Assembly (NCBI GenBank): GCA_945896675.1
Contig: CAMDEM010000004.1
Location: 1 to 64,000, forward strand
Direction: 5' to 3'
DNA: 64,000 nucleotides
DNA from: Cyanobium sp. NIES-981
GTDB lineage: Bacteria; Cyanobacteriota; Cyanobacteriia; PCC-6307; Cyanobiaceae
Below, in pieces: positions 57,695-64,000 of the stretch; the first letter of the stretch is position 1, and every line of letters begins with the position of its first letter. The notes under the pieces are model-generated. The model had not been told where the DNA came from and ran no database searches. It worked only from the letters and a program-made list of their open reading frames with translations. The position numbers were made by a program, and so were the translations under genes.

Positions 57695-57720
57695 AAACCG
57701 TTTTTCAAAATCCGGTTTTT
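57695..57720 (+). terminator. AT-rich hairpin after tRNA-Gly(CCC)
   Basis: AAACCG (57695-57700) pairs with CGGTTT (57713-57718), with T residues following. It is 20 bases beyond the tRNA 3' end, a suitable place for a terminator. A second small hairpin AGGGCA-ATC-TGCCCT lies at 57734-57748. Confidence 0.5.
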
Positions 57721-57771
57721 AATCGTCCAGAGTAGGGCAATCTGCCCTGGAACCTTCTCTAGATCTAGGCC

Positions 57772-57999
57772 CTAGGAACGGGGTTTGATCAACTGCAGCA
57801 CCTGGGGGCCCTTAGCAGCCATGCGCCTTTCGCAATCGAGGACCGCCAAAATGGCGCGACCCGCTTCGCCAAGATCACCGGCTTCTGCTGCCTGCTGGGC
57901 CACGGCCTCATGGCGCTGGATCGACTGCTGAAGTTGGTCACGCTCACCACCAAGAGCATTCGCACCTGGGGGCTTTTGGTTCAACAGTGTTGCCGACAT
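57772..57999 (-). CDS. Small helical hypothetical protein
   Basis: A 75-residue protein starting at ATG 57999 (MSATLLNQKPPGANALGGER). The rest is predicted helical and coiled-coil-like: DQLQQSIQRHEAVAQQAAEA, GDLGEAGRAILAVLDCERRM. It ends AAKGPQVLQLIKPRS. No function is recognised. An upstream ATG (58035) would add 12 residues. The 170 bases before it (57999-58168) are AT-rich and hold no gene I can support; they probably contain its promoter. Confidence 0.6.
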   Translation of the reverse strand: MSATLLNQKPPGANALGGERDQLQQSIQRHEAVAQQAAEAGDLGEAGRAILAVLDCERRMAAKGPQVLQLIKPRS

Positions 58000-58167
58000 C
58001 CGGAGGGTTGGGAATGGAGAACGTGCATCCTTCAAAAGGCTTGATCAAGCACAATCGCTTGCAGCCAAACTGTATACGCCCTATCAATCAACCGAAAGCT
58101 TAGGGCTTCATCCATCAAAACCCTGATGTTTGTGTAGCCAAATTCAAACCAATGGCCACCAGCAGAA

Positions 58168-58374
58168 TTAGGTGCCGGGCTCTTCCTGATTGCCCCCCAG
58201 GGCGGCAATTTGTTCGCGCAGACTTTGGGAACGGGGCCCATCACCCCTAGTCAGGGCAACGGCAAGGGCAAATTCGAGCTTTTCCAGGGTGTGCTCTCCC
58301 CCATTAGGTATGGGCTCTGCCCCATGGGCTGGGGGCTTGGCCCCTTGGGCGGAATGGGAAGAAGGAAAGGCCAT
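58168..58374 (-). CDS. Small hypothetical protein
   Basis: A 68-residue protein whose C-terminal half looks conserved: LEKLEFALAVALTRGDGPRS, QSLREQIAALGGNQEEPGT. The N-terminal half is Gly/Pro-rich and variable in character (AQGAKPPAHGAEPIPNGGEH). No signal or membrane segment is seen. Function unknown. ATG 58392 is an alternative start. It lies in a run of three small minus-strand genes. Confidence 0.55.
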   Translation of the reverse strand: MAFPSSHSAQGAKPPAHGAEPIPNGGEHTLEKLEFALAVALTRGDGPRSQSLREQIAALGGNQEEPGT

Positions 58375-58435
58375 GGCTGGCTTTCTTACCATTCTGGCAT
58401 TGCTGACAAGGGGGGAAGCGGGGCAGGGATTCCCC

Positions 58436-58681
58436 CTAGACCATCGGCGCCCCGGGCCCTGGGTCCATCGCCAAGAGGTGGCGGCAATCGGTCAACAGCC
58501 GCTCCACATTGTCAAGGCTGGAGATCTCCTGGGGATCCCGTTCGGCAGGCCGATCCAACTGCAATTCAAGGGCCGCCAAACGCTGCTCCAATCGCACCAG
58601 CCGGTGGGATAGGGCATGGATCGTTTCGGCCAGATCTTCTGCATTGCGGCTAATGCGAAAGGAAACCGACTCAGAAGCCAT
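58436..58681 (-). CDS. Small coiled-coil hypothetical protein
   Basis: An 81-residue protein, MASESVSFRISRNAEDLAET at the start, followed by a clear heptad pattern IHALSHRLVRLEQRLAALEL and a C-terminal helix DNVERLLTDCRHLLAMDPGP. It probably forms a coiled-coil oligomer. The function is unknown. It is divergent from the AbrB-like membrane protein gene, with 80 bases between starts. Confidence 0.65.
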   Translation of the reverse strand: MASESVSFRISRNAEDLAETIHALSHRLVRLEQRLAALELQLDRPAERDPQEISSLDNVERLLTDCRHLLAMDPGPGAPMV

Positions 58682-58761
58682 GGCAACGCCCTCAGTGGAG
58701 CTGATCACAGCACACATCCCAGCCTTGGCCAAGGGCAAACTGATGGCTTGGGAGTGCATCG

Positions 58762-59283
58762 ATGACCCAGCTGTGGCATTTGCTGATCTACGCCCTCGCC
58801 GGCACAGGGGCGGGCCTTCTGGCCCTGAAAACCGGTATCCCTGCAGCCCCGCTGGCGGGAGCTTTGATCGGGGCCGCCCTGGTGAGCATGGGCGGACGCC
58901 TGGAGCTGGCGCAATGGCCCCATGGCACCCGCACGGCCCTCGAAATCGGGATTGGCACGGTGATTGGAACTGGCCTGACCGCAGGGGCATTTGCAGAGCT
59001 CAAGCAGTTGTGGCGCCCGGCCCTGCTAATCACCGTGGCCCTGGTGGCCACGGGGTTGGTGGTGGGACTTTGGTCCAGCCGGCTGCTGGGCATCAACCCG
59101 GTGGTTGCGGTCCTGGGCGCGGCGCCGGGGGGCATTAGCGGCATGAGCTTGGTAGGGGCTGAATTTGGGGTTGGGGCGGCGGTGGCAGCCCTCCACGCGG
59201 TGCGGCTGATCACCGTGTTGGTGGTGATGCCCCTGGTGGTGAAAGTGCTGCTGCCCATGGGCCAAAGCCCACCGCCTAGCTAG
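58762..59283 (+). CDS. AbrB-family (PF05145-like) membrane protein
   Basis: A 173-residue integral membrane protein with five or so helices: LLIYALAGTGAGLLALKTGI, PLAGALIGAALVSMGGRLEL, ALEIGIGTVIGTGLTAGAF, ALLITVALVATGLVVGLWSS, LITVLVVMPLVVKVLLPM. The motif VLGAAPGGISGMSLVGAEFG is the signature of the AbrB duplication/transporter family. The protein is one repeat unit, half the size of the full-length family, as often found in cyanobacteria, so it may act as a dimer. This family is unrelated to the AbrB DNA-binding domain. Substrate unknown. Confidence 0.83.
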   Translation: MTQLWHLLIYALAGTGAGLLALKTGIPAAPLAGALIGAALVSMGGRLELAQWPHGTRTALEIGIGTVIGTGLTAGAFAELKQLWRPALLITVALVATGLVVGLWSSRLLGINPVVAVLGAAPGGISGMSLVGAEFGVGAAVAALHAVRLITVLVVMPLVVKVLLPMGQSPPPS

Positions 59284-59335
59284 CCCTGGAGATCATGGAT
59301 ACCTTGGGACGTCTTGCGTTCACCCGTCCCAGGCC

Positions 59336-59809
59336 ATGGCCCTGCCCAACCTTGCCCGCTTCAACCGCCTGGCCCTGCCCCTAGCCGTTGCTGCCACGTT
59401 GGGATTGGGAGGCATCCCGTTGGTGGGGGGCCCCAGCCGCGCCCAAACCAGTGATGCCGTTCAGGCCGGGGCCGGAGCGGTCCAAACCAGTGAAGGCACC
59501 GTGATGATCAGCCCCGGGGCCAAGGGCGCCCAGATGTATTGCTTCATGCGGGCTAACGGCAACACCAACCAGGTGAGTTGGGATGCGGCCTATGCCCTGA
59601 TTAAGCGGCAAAGCGATAAGTGGTTCAAAACCTCACCCGAGCACGCGTCGGTGATGATCGCCGAGGCTGTTGTTCAGAACCCAGGCAAATTCACCGATTG
59701 CGGGCGCTATCTCGGAGACCTCTTTGTCAAACCTGAGCCCAAGCCAGATCCCAAAACCGAAGCACCAGCAACCACTGGAACGGCAACGGGCAGCCGCAGT
59801 GGCCGCTAG
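59336..59809 (+). CDS. Secreted hypothetical protein
   Basis: A 157-residue protein with a signal peptide (LALPLAVAATLGLGGIPLVG, likely cut at SRAQT). The mature part has GAQMYCFMRANGNTNQVSWD, AAYALIKRQSDKWFKTSPEH and NPGKFTDCGRYLGDLF, with two cysteines that may form a disulfide. The Pro/Lys/Thr-rich tail PEPKPDPKTEAPATTG is probably disordered. Function is unknown; the pattern looks like a family restricted to picocyanobacteria (inference). Its 3' end overlaps the next gene's start. Confidence 0.72.
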   Translation: MALPNLARFNRLALPLAVAATLGLGGIPLVGGPSRAQTSDAVQAGAGAVQTSEGTVMISPGAKGAQMYCFMRANGNTNQVSWDAAYALIKRQSDKWFKTSPEHASVMIAEAVVQNPGKFTDCGRYLGDLFVKPEPKPDPKTEAPATTGTATGSRSGR

Positions 59810-60215
59810 GGGCACGAAACGGTCTTGGGTCTTCGCTGCCCTGGCCCTTGGGGCCCTGGGGTTCTTGGTCGCCGGTTGCAGTGAAGAACCCCTGCCTGAA
59901 GCCCCCATGCGCAGCGACGACTGCCTGCGCGACATCAGGCTCGACCAAGTGGGCGAGCAACTGAAGCGCTGCGACCGGGTGGTGGCCGCCTTCCCCACCA
60001 ACCCAGCACCCCTGAACGATCGCTACCTGCTGCGCAGCCTCATGGGCCCTGACCAGGAACGGGCAGCCTGCGCCGATATTCGTCGCGCCACCGCCCTCGC
60101 CAGGCAGGCCAAGCCAGGCAGCTTGGATCCCCAGCTGCGGACCGATCTCACCCTGCGCCTCGCCCTTTGCCAGGACGCCGCCAAGCAGGCCCCTGGGCCA
60201 GCAGCCAAGCCTTAA
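59799..60215 (+). CDS. Small lipoprotein of unknown function
   Basis: A 138-residue protein starting at GTG 59799, inside the last codons of the preceding gene (11-base overlap). The start gives MAARGTKRSWVFAALALGAL, then GFLVAGC, a perfect lipobox with lipidated Cys. The mature part has paired cysteines and helices: SDDCLRDIRLDQVGEQLKRC, RYLLRSLMGPDQERAACADI, RRATALARQAKPGSLDPQLR, TLRLALCQDAAKQAPGP. The frame is open further upstream, but only the GTG start gives a signal peptide. It is convergent with the SNF2 gene, one base between them. Confidence 0.72.
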   Translation: MAARGTKRSWVFAALALGALGFLVAGCSEEPLPEAPMRSDDCLRDIRLDQVGEQLKRCDRVVAAFPTNPAPLNDRYLLRSLMGPDQERAACADIRRATALARQAKPGSLDPQLRTDLTLRLALCQDAAKQAPGPAAKP

Positions 60216-60216
60216 C

Positions 60217-61830
60217 TCACCACTCGCCCATCAGCTCCCGGACCATCGCTGGCAAGCTGCGCCGCCGCAGCGACCGTTCCTGGCCATGCAATAGCAGGGC
60301 AATCCGCCCAGCCTTGCTCTCAATCAACCCGTCCACCAATTGGTCTGCCACCCCAAGCTGCAACCAATGGCTGGTGAGGGCGGCACCCATGCCAATCCGG
60401 TGGCAGCGGTCCTCCGCCTGCTCCGTATCACCGGGGGTCCAGGGCCGTTCCATCAACACCACGTGGCGGGCGCGATGCAGGGTGAAACCCAAGCCCCCGG
60501 TGCCATAGGTGGCGATCAGCAGCGGACTGTCGCCCCGCTGGAAGCGATCCACCTGCTGCTGCCTTTGGGCCGGGGCCAAAGCACCCGTGAGCAGACAAGC
60601 CTGGTCGAACTGCTCCGCCAGGTGCTGGGCGGTCGCCACGAAGGCAGTGAACACCACCACCGATTCCCCCTGGCCCAGCAACAGGCTCACCAGCCCTTGG
60701 GCGGCCGGCAGTTTGTAATCGGAGCCGATCTGGCGCAGGGCCGTCAGGACAGCCAACACTTCCGCCTCACGGCGCACCTCCCCCAGGGACGCCCGGCGGC
60801 GGTAGTCGTCGACCTTGATTTGAAGGCGGTGCTGGAAGCCATCCCCCTCGGCCTCAGCGAGCTCCACCGCCAGCAGGCGCCTCTGCTTGGGCGGTAGGTC
60901 GAGGCAATCGGTTTTGCTGCGGTGCAACAGCAGGGGACGGGTGAGCCGATGCAGGTCGTCAAGCCGCGTGGCCCCCTTGGCCTGCCAAACCTTGCGGCCG
61001 CCCTGCTCGCGCCAATGGCCTTGACAAAACATGTCTTCAAACGCCCGCTGATCGACGGCCAAGGGATGGCCGATCGCCGCTAGCAAGGGAAACAGCTGGG
61101 CGGGGCGGCCATTTTTCATCGGCGTGCCCGTAAGCAGCCAAATGGCCCGCAGGCGTGGATGGCGCGCCAACCGCACCAGGGCCTGGCTGCGGCCGGTGGA
61201 GCCGTTCTGGGCGTAATGGGCCTCATCGGCAATCAGCACCGTGCCCGCAGGCGGCAAGGCCCGGGGCAACTTGGCCCAACTGTGGAGCTCGATGGCCAGG
61301 CCCAAGGCCGCCGCCTCCCGACGCCAATGCAGATGCAGGCCCACGGGGGCCACCACCACAATCCGGCAATCGGCAAGCCGGACCATGGCTCGGGCGGCCA
61401 CCAAGGCCGTGAGGGTTTTGCCGAGGCCCATGGCGTCCGCCAACACAGCCCCCCGGCGGGCCAACAACCAGCGCACCCCGGTGCGCTGGTGGGCAAACAG
61501 GGATCGTCCATCGGGCAGCGGACCCTGCAGATCCGCCGCGGCCACCAACCGGCGATGGAGCGGCAGCGGGGGCAGGGGCTGGTGCATCCAGGCGAGCCAT
61601 TCAGCCAGCTCGGGCTCCACCGGGAAGCGGCCGGCGAGGGCCTGCTCTAGGGCGGGCGCCGATTCCAGGGGAAATTGCCAACAGCACCGGCGGGTTAACC
61701 AAAGGCCCCGGGGCCGTATGGCGCGCAATTGGGCCTGGGTAACGGGATCAAACGGGCTGACGACTTCGATTTGACCCGTAGCTCCCAACCGCAGCAGGCA
61801 GCGCATCTGCGGAAGTGCAATCTTCGACAC
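60217..61830 (-). CDS. SNF2-family ATPase/helicase
   Basis: A 537-residue protein with a complete SNF2 core. The N-terminal 105 residues (GLWLTRRCCWQFPLESAPAL) are of unknown fold. Motif I is DAMGLGKT at residues 132-139, motif Ia VVVAPVGLHLHWRREA, motif II DEAH at 202-205 (LIADEAHYAQN), motif III LLTGTPMKNGRPAQLF. The second RecA lobe has VVVFTAFVATAQHLAEQFDQ, LLIATYGTGGLGFTLHRARH (motif V) and QAEDRCHRIGMG (motif VI). It is the small, SMARCAL1-like type without chromatin domains, so a role in replication fork or repair work is likely. It is divergent from the HNH gene with 44 bases between starts. Confidence 0.9.
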   Translation of the reverse strand: MSKIALPQMRCLLRLGATGQIEVVSPFDPVTQAQLRAIRPRGLWLTRRCCWQFPLESAPALEQALAGRFPVEPELAEWLAWMHQPLPPLPLHRRLVAAADLQGPLPDGRSLFAHQRTGVRWLLARRGAVLADAMGLGKTLTALVAARAMVRLADCRIVVVAPVGLHLHWRREAAALGLAIELHSWAKLPRALPPAGTVLIADEAHYAQNGSTGRSQALVRLARHPRLRAIWLLTGTPMKNGRPAQLFPLLAAIGHPLAVDQRAFEDMFCQGHWREQGGRKVWQAKGATRLDDLHRLTRPLLLHRSKTDCLDLPPKQRRLLAVELAEAEGDGFQHRLQIKVDDYRRRASLGEVRREAEVLAVLTALRQIGSDYKLPAAQGLVSLLLGQGESVVVFTAFVATAQHLAEQFDQACLLTGALAPAQRQQQVDRFQRGDSPLLIATYGTGGLGFTLHRARHVVLMERPWTPGDTEQAEDRCHRIGMGAALTSHWLQLGVADQLVDGLIESKAGRIALLLHGQERSLRRRSLPAMVRELMGEW

Positions 61831-61874
61831 ATTGACACCCCTGGCACCCGCGGCAAACTTCCGCCAACCGAGTC

Positions 61875-62306
61875 ATGCAGATGCAGGCCAGGGATGCGGT
61901 TTTCCTCGAGGACCTCTGCCCAAAACTGCGTGTCAGGCGATGGCGCCAGTCATTGCATCGCTTCACGAACCAATGCTGCATTTATTGCGGCAACCGCTCC
62001 GAATCCATTGATCACGTCCATCCCCAAAGCCGCGGGGGCCTGAGCGTGACCGAAAACTGTGTGCCCGCTTGCCTGGCTTGCAATGGCCACAAAGGCGACA
62101 CCGACGCCTTTACCTGGTATCGGCGTCAGAGCTTCTACGACCCGCGTCGGGCCATGGCCATCCGTGCCTGGACCGATGGGGACCTGCGCCTGGCCCTGAG
62201 GCTCCTGCAATGGGCCAATCCCAGCCCCCCGGAAGCCGAAGACAACCAGGATCACCAGACCCTGCAGGCGTCCACACCGTTGTGGCGCTGGCAAATGGCC
62301 GCCTGA
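61875..62306 (+). CDS. HNH endonuclease
   Basis: A 143-residue protein with an HNH domain at residues 33-78. Two zinc knuckles are seen, C35-x2-C38 (CCIYCGNRSESIDHVHP) and C66-x2-C69 (ENCVPACLACNGHKGD). The nuclease residues are D46-H47, N61 and H72. The C-terminal half (AFTWYRRQSFYDPRRAMAIR, AWTDGDLRLALRLLQWANPS) is helical and not recognised. A nicking or double-strand nuclease activity is likely. It shares a short promoter region with the SNF2 gene. An ATG two codons on (61881) is an alternative start. Confidence 0.87.
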   Translation: MQMQARDAVFLEDLCPKLRVRRWRQSLHRFTNQCCIYCGNRSESIDHVHPQSRGGLSVTENCVPACLACNGHKGDTDAFTWYRRQSFYDPRRAMAIRAWTDGDLRLALRLLQWANPSPPEAEDNQDHQTLQASTPLWRWQMAA

Positions 62307-62509
62307 TCCCCAGGCCTCTCCGGCGCAGCGATCACAGCCACCAGCAACAACACCGCCGCAAACAACGCCGGCACCGTTGCTTCGCGCTGCCAAGGACGCT
62401 GCCAGGCCGCGGGGCGCAGGGTGCGCTGACCCAGCGGCGATTGGGACCTGGCAGACCTAGAACGGTGCCCCGCCACTCCAGCGGGCAAGGAACAAACAGA
62501 AGCGGCCAT
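62252..62509 (-). CDS. Possible small membrane protein with Cys pair
   Basis: An 85-residue frame with a hydrophobic helix (VPALFAAVLLLVAVIAAPE) and a C-terminus CQRHNGVDACRVW that looks like a constrained, extracellular Cys-containing motif. It fills the gap between the HNH gene and the SDR gene but overlaps the HNH 3' end by 55 bases on the other strand. The first 35 residues look noncoding, so a shorter start is possible. It could be spurious. Confidence 0.4.
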   Translation of the reverse strand: MAASVCSLPAGVAGHRSRSARSQSPLGQRTLRPAAWQRPWQREATVPALFAAVLLLVAVIAAPERPGDQAAICQRHNGVDACRVW

Positions 62510-62541
62510 GGCTGAACTTGTGCAGTAATACAGATGTACTC

Positions 62542-63507
62542 ATGACGCGTTCTGCTGTCAACCCCCCCGGCCAATTGCTGGTGATTGGAGGCGGCTACAC
62601 AGGCCAACGCTTTGCCCAGGCCGCCCGGGCCCGCTTTGGCATGCCCGTGCTGCTCACCAGCCGCCAGGCCAAGGCGACCCCTGGCCGCGGCCAACCTGGG
62701 TTCGATTGGTTGGTCTTCAACCCAGACAGCTCTGCAGACCCAAGCGCTGCCGAACCAAGCCCCACCGCCCCAAGCGCTGCCGACCTGGCCGGCACCACCC
62801 ATGTGCTGGTGACCCTGCCCCCGGAGCGCAGCGGCCGGGACCCGGCCCTGGAGCTCCTGGGGCCGATCTTGCACCAGCTGCCCTTGCAATGGCTGGGCTA
62901 TCTCTCCACCACCGGGGTCTATGGCGATTGCGGTGGAGCTTGGGTGGATGAGACCGCCCCATGCCTGACCACCCTGGGCCGCAGCCAAGCCCGCCGCAGG
63001 GCCGAGCAGGGCTGGCAGGCCAGCGGCTTACCGGTGCAGATTTTTAGGTTGCCCGCGATTTACGGCCCGCACCGCTCGCCGTTCAAGGCCTTGGGGGCTG
63101 GGGAAAGCCGGCTGATCCACAAGCAGGGTCAAGTGTTCTCCCGGGTCCATGTGGACGACATTGTTGGCGCCCTGCTCCACTGCCTGGAGCAACCGGCTGA
63201 CGGCCGGCCGGCCGTGGTGAATGTGGTGGACAACTGCCCCTGCCCCTCGAGCGAAACCCTGGGATTTGCGGCCCATCTCCTGGGCTGCAAACTGCCGCCA
63301 GCGGAACGCTTTGAGGCCATTGCGGAAAGCATGAGCCCGATGGCCCTGAGTTTCTGGGCCGACAACCGCAGGGCCAGCAACAGCTTGCTGTGTGAAGGGC
63401 TGGGCTATCAGCTGCGCTATCCGAACTACCGGGAGGGCTACCGGGCCTGCCTGGCGGAGGAGCGCTCGGGGGCACAATCTGGTGGGTCGGCAGGATCGCT
63501 GACGTAG
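62542..63507 (+). CDS. NAD(P)-binding epimerase-like protein (atypical SDR)
   Basis: A 321-residue atypical short-chain dehydrogenase. The nucleotide loop is LLVIGGGYTGQRFAQAARAR (G-x-G-x-x-G), followed by THVLVTLPPERSGRD and the active-site-like WLGYLSTTGVYGDCGGAWVD. The usual Tyr-x3-Lys is replaced by SQARRRAEQG, as in YeeZ-type proteins. IFRLPAIYGPHRSPFKALGA and VFSRVHVDDIVGALLHCLEQ are typical of the group. A small internal repeat lies at 62735-62787. Substrate unknown. ATG 62542 gives MTRSAVNPPGQLLVIGGGYT. Confidence 0.85.
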   Translation: MTRSAVNPPGQLLVIGGGYTGQRFAQAARARFGMPVLLTSRQAKATPGRGQPGFDWLVFNPDSSADPSAAEPSPTAPSAADLAGTTHVLVTLPPERSGRDPALELLGPILHQLPLQWLGYLSTTGVYGDCGGAWVDETAPCLTTLGRSQARRRAEQGWQASGLPVQIFRLPAIYGPHRSPFKALGAGESRLIHKQGQVFSRVHVDDIVGALLHCLEQPADGRPAVVNVVDNCPCPSSETLGFAAHLLGCKLPPAERFEAIAESMSPMALSFWADNRRASNSLLCEGLGYQLRYPNYREGYRACLAEERSGAQSGGSAGSLT

Positions 63508-63617
63508 GGCACGCCCAGAGCTTGGAGCATGCGGCCCCAGCGCATCTCAATCCACCCCTGGCGCAAACCCGTGCCCAGGCCAAACAACAGGATTCCGATC
63601 AACAACCAGCGCAGCAT
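63438..63617 (-). CDS. Small membrane protein divergent from pdxA
   Basis: A 59-residue protein, MLRWLLIGILLFGLGTGLRQ with one membrane helix, then GWIEMRWGRMLQALGVPYVS and an acidic, soluble tail. It is probably a bitopic inner-membrane protein. Function unknown. Its ATG (63617) and the pdxA ATG (63616) lie on the two strands of the same CATG. The 3' end overlaps the SDR gene by 70 bases on the opposite strand. Confidence 0.6.
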   Translation of the reverse strand: MLRWLLIGILLFGLGTGLRQGWIEMRWGRMLQALGVPYVSDPADPPDCAPERSSARQAR

Positions 63618-64000
63618 GGGTACCCCGAACCTGGGCCAGGCCCCATCCAACCCCAACCCCAAGCGGTTAGCCATTGCCCTCGGCGATCCTGCCGGTATCG
63701 GGGCTGAGGTCACCTTGAAGGCCATCGCCCAAGGCCCATGGGGCGATTCGCCCCCCTTGCTCGTGGGTTGCCGGCGCTGGCTGGAAGCCAGCTACCAGAG
63801 CCTCAAGGGGCGCAGCATCGAGGCACTCACCGATCCAGCGGAGCTGGAGATGGTCGATCAGCCCCTCGGCGAAGCGGTGGAGCTTGGTCAAAGCAACGCC
63901 GCCTGTGGCGATGCGAGCTTCCAATGGCTCACTGCCGCCGTGGAACTGGTGCAGGCGGGGCGCTGCCACAGCCTGGTGACAGCGCCCATTGCCAAATCCA
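63616..64000 (+). CDS. pdxA: 4-hydroxythreonine-4-phosphate dehydrogenase (N-terminal part)
   Basis: PdxA oxidises 4-phosphohydroxy-threonine in the DXP-dependent route to pyridoxal phosphate. The gene runs off the right edge; 128 codons are visible. The protein begins MGTPNLGQAPSNPNPKRLAI and continues with ALGDPAGIGAEVTLKAIAQG, the family signature (GDPAGIGPE in most), then LLVGCRRWLEASYQSLKGRS and AAVELVQAGRCHSLVTAPIA followed by K at the edge. ATG 63616 is the only good start before the signature. Confidence 0.9.
   Translation, partial: MGTPNLGQAPSNPNPKRLAIALGDPAGIGAEVTLKAIAQGPWGDSPPLLVGCRRWLEASYQSLKGRSIEALTDPAELEMVDQPLGEAVELGQSNAACGDASFQWLTAAVELVQAGRCHSLVTAPIAKS

Noticed and set aside
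58032-58244. 70-residue frame in the AT-rich gap before the small gene at 57999
   Set aside because: Composition is unlike coding sequence and it overlaps a better candidate at 58168-58374.

Overview
The window reads as a contiguous piece of chromosome from a GC-rich unicellular cyanobacterium, most likely a picocyanobacterium of the Synechococcus/Cyanobium type. The direct support is a photosystem II gene (psbZ), two plastid-type conserved genes (ycf23 and ycf37 homologues), sulfolipid synthesis genes (sqdB-sqdX), a GT2 enzyme resembling cyanobacterial monoglucosyldiacylglycerol synthase, cobalamin genes (cobH, cbiD), a four-ACT aspartokinase and a group 2 sigma factor. The genus assignment is inference. 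Genes are tightly packed, with many 1-14 base overlaps (rfbA/rfbC, rfbC/rfbD, ribH/rfbA, asd/dapA, vapB/vapC, mnt/hepT) and several GTG and TTG starts. No rRNA, CRISPR array, prophage or insertion sequence was seen, and no gap without a gene exceeds 300 bases.

Layout. 1-12 kb: sigma factor N-terminus, mgtE, glutathione peroxidase, gyrB with a small secreted SH3-like protein, miaA, infC, a damaged dienelactone hydrolase, a GntR regulator with cysE, and secA. 12-17.7 kb: GNAT acetyltransferase, tRNA-Gly(GCC), the dTDP-rhamnose genes rfbA-C-D-B read behind ribH, psbZ, and a VapBC toxin-antitoxin pair. 17.7-31 kb: mutS, cobH, holA, lysC, a secreted hydrolase, uvrB, ycf23, a HEPN/MNT toxin-antitoxin pair, tilS and a TPR protein. 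31-41 kb: ribonuclease J, dapA-asd, divergent tig-clpP-clpX-dnaX. 41-50.5 kb: an AT-rich glycosyltransferase-like gene behind the GT2 gene, a SpoIID-domain lipoprotein, rpmI-rplT, ycf37, thiG, sqdB-sqdX. 50.5-64 kb: PBP2, guaA, cbiD, an SPT/AGT aminotransferase, tRNA-Gly(CCC), a run of small conserved-looking proteins, a SNF2 ATPase divergent from an HNH nuclease, an epimerase-like SDR, and the start of pdxA.

How the genes work together. Housekeeping dominates: DNA replication and repair (gyrB, holA, dnaX, mutS, uvrB, SNF2/HNH), translation (infC, rpmI, rplT, miaA, tilS), proteostasis (tig, clpP, clpX, secA), aspartate-family amino acids (lysC, asd, dapA), envelope sugars and lipids (rfb genes, sqdB/sqdX, GT2) and peptidoglycan (PBP2, SpoIID).

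The most notable points are: a dienelactone hydrolase that seems to have lost its catalytic-His segment by a short direct-repeat deletion and also carries a perfect 19-bp inverted repeat; a dnaX whose conserved N-terminus has no ATG, GTG or TTG start; a SNF2/HNH gene pair that mirrors the domain pairing of eukaryotic ZRANB3; and an AT-rich glycosyltransferase-like gene of probable foreign origin. No wholly new multi-gene system could be demonstrated from sequence alone.
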